Assembly: GCA_031269415.1 (NCBI GenBank)
Contig: JAISZF010000066.1
Span: 1-6,526 of the forward strand
DNA: 6,526 nucleotides
DNA from: Clostridiales bacterium
GTDB taxonomy: Bacteria > Bacillota > Clostridia > Lachnospirales > WQUN01
Reading direction: 5' to 3'
The notes beneath the pieces were generated by a model. It saw only the letters and a list, made by a program, of their open reading frames with translations, did no database searches and was not told where the DNA came from. Both the position numbers and the translations under genes were made by a program. Shown here piece by piece: positions 6,471 to 6,526 of the stretch. Positions within the stretch are counted from its first letter, which is position 1, and each line of letters starts with the position of its first letter.

Positions 6471-6526
6471 ATGCGTCCAGACGCACAATCAAATATCGTA
6501 TAACATTCTCGTATATGCGTATACGG
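6469..6526 (-). CDS. rpsF: Small ribosomal subunit protein S6, last 18 codons (runs off right edge)
   Basis: Read leftwards from the right edge, one frame gives RIRIYENVIRYLIVRLDA and then TAG. The ENVIRYLIVR stretch matches the C-terminal strand of S6, where an acidic/Asn-Val-(Leu/Met/Ile)-Arg-(Tyr/Phe) pattern precedes a hydrophobic LIVR-like end. Position directly upstream of ssb and rpsR is the expected place for rpsF, which supports a call on so short a fragment. Only the C-terminus is visible. The operon promoter and any S6:S18-binding leader RNA would lie outside the window to the right. Confidence 0.85.
   Translation of the reverse strand, partial: RIRIYENVIRYLIVRLDA

Overview
The window reads as chromosomal DNA from an anaerobic, Gram-positive-type bacterium, most likely an uncultured or little-studied member of the Clostridia (Bacillota). 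The evidence is the rpsF-ssb-rpsR order, a potassium-dependent type membrane pyrophosphatase, a YhaN-like ATPase with a membrane hairpin, and strong purine-rich ribosome binding sites. Base composition looks roughly balanced and similar throughout. I see no insertion sequence, integrase, tRNA, rRNA or CRISPR array.

Layout: (1) Positions 1-470, minus strand: the N-terminal part of a secreted protein of unknown function, running off the left edge. (2) 681-1100, minus strand: a small membrane protein joining a B-box-like zinc finger to a TM2 domain, followed by its own intrinsic terminator. (3) 1206-3461, plus strand, divergent from it: a 751-residue SbcC/Rad50-like (YhaN-type) ATPase with two membrane helices in the middle of its coiled-coil arms and no nuclease partner gene visible. 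(4) 3555-5702, plus strand: a full-length hppA with its own extended -10 promoter. (5) A near-perfect hairpin at 5705-5740 separates hppA from the convergent operon rpsF (3' end only), ssb, rpsR, which is read right to left from the window edge.

Functionally, the right side is core housekeeping: ribosomal proteins S6 and S18 with single-strand DNA-binding protein, next to an ion pump that recovers energy from the pyrophosphate released by biosynthesis. The left side is less characterised: a putative membrane-tethered DNA-repair-type ATPase, a zinc-finger membrane protein and an exported protein. Their adjacency does not prove a shared pathway, because they are split by a divergent junction and a terminator. 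I found no convincing undescribed system. The most unusual items are the orphan YhaN-like ATPase with altered ATPase motifs and the B-box/TM2 protein beside it.
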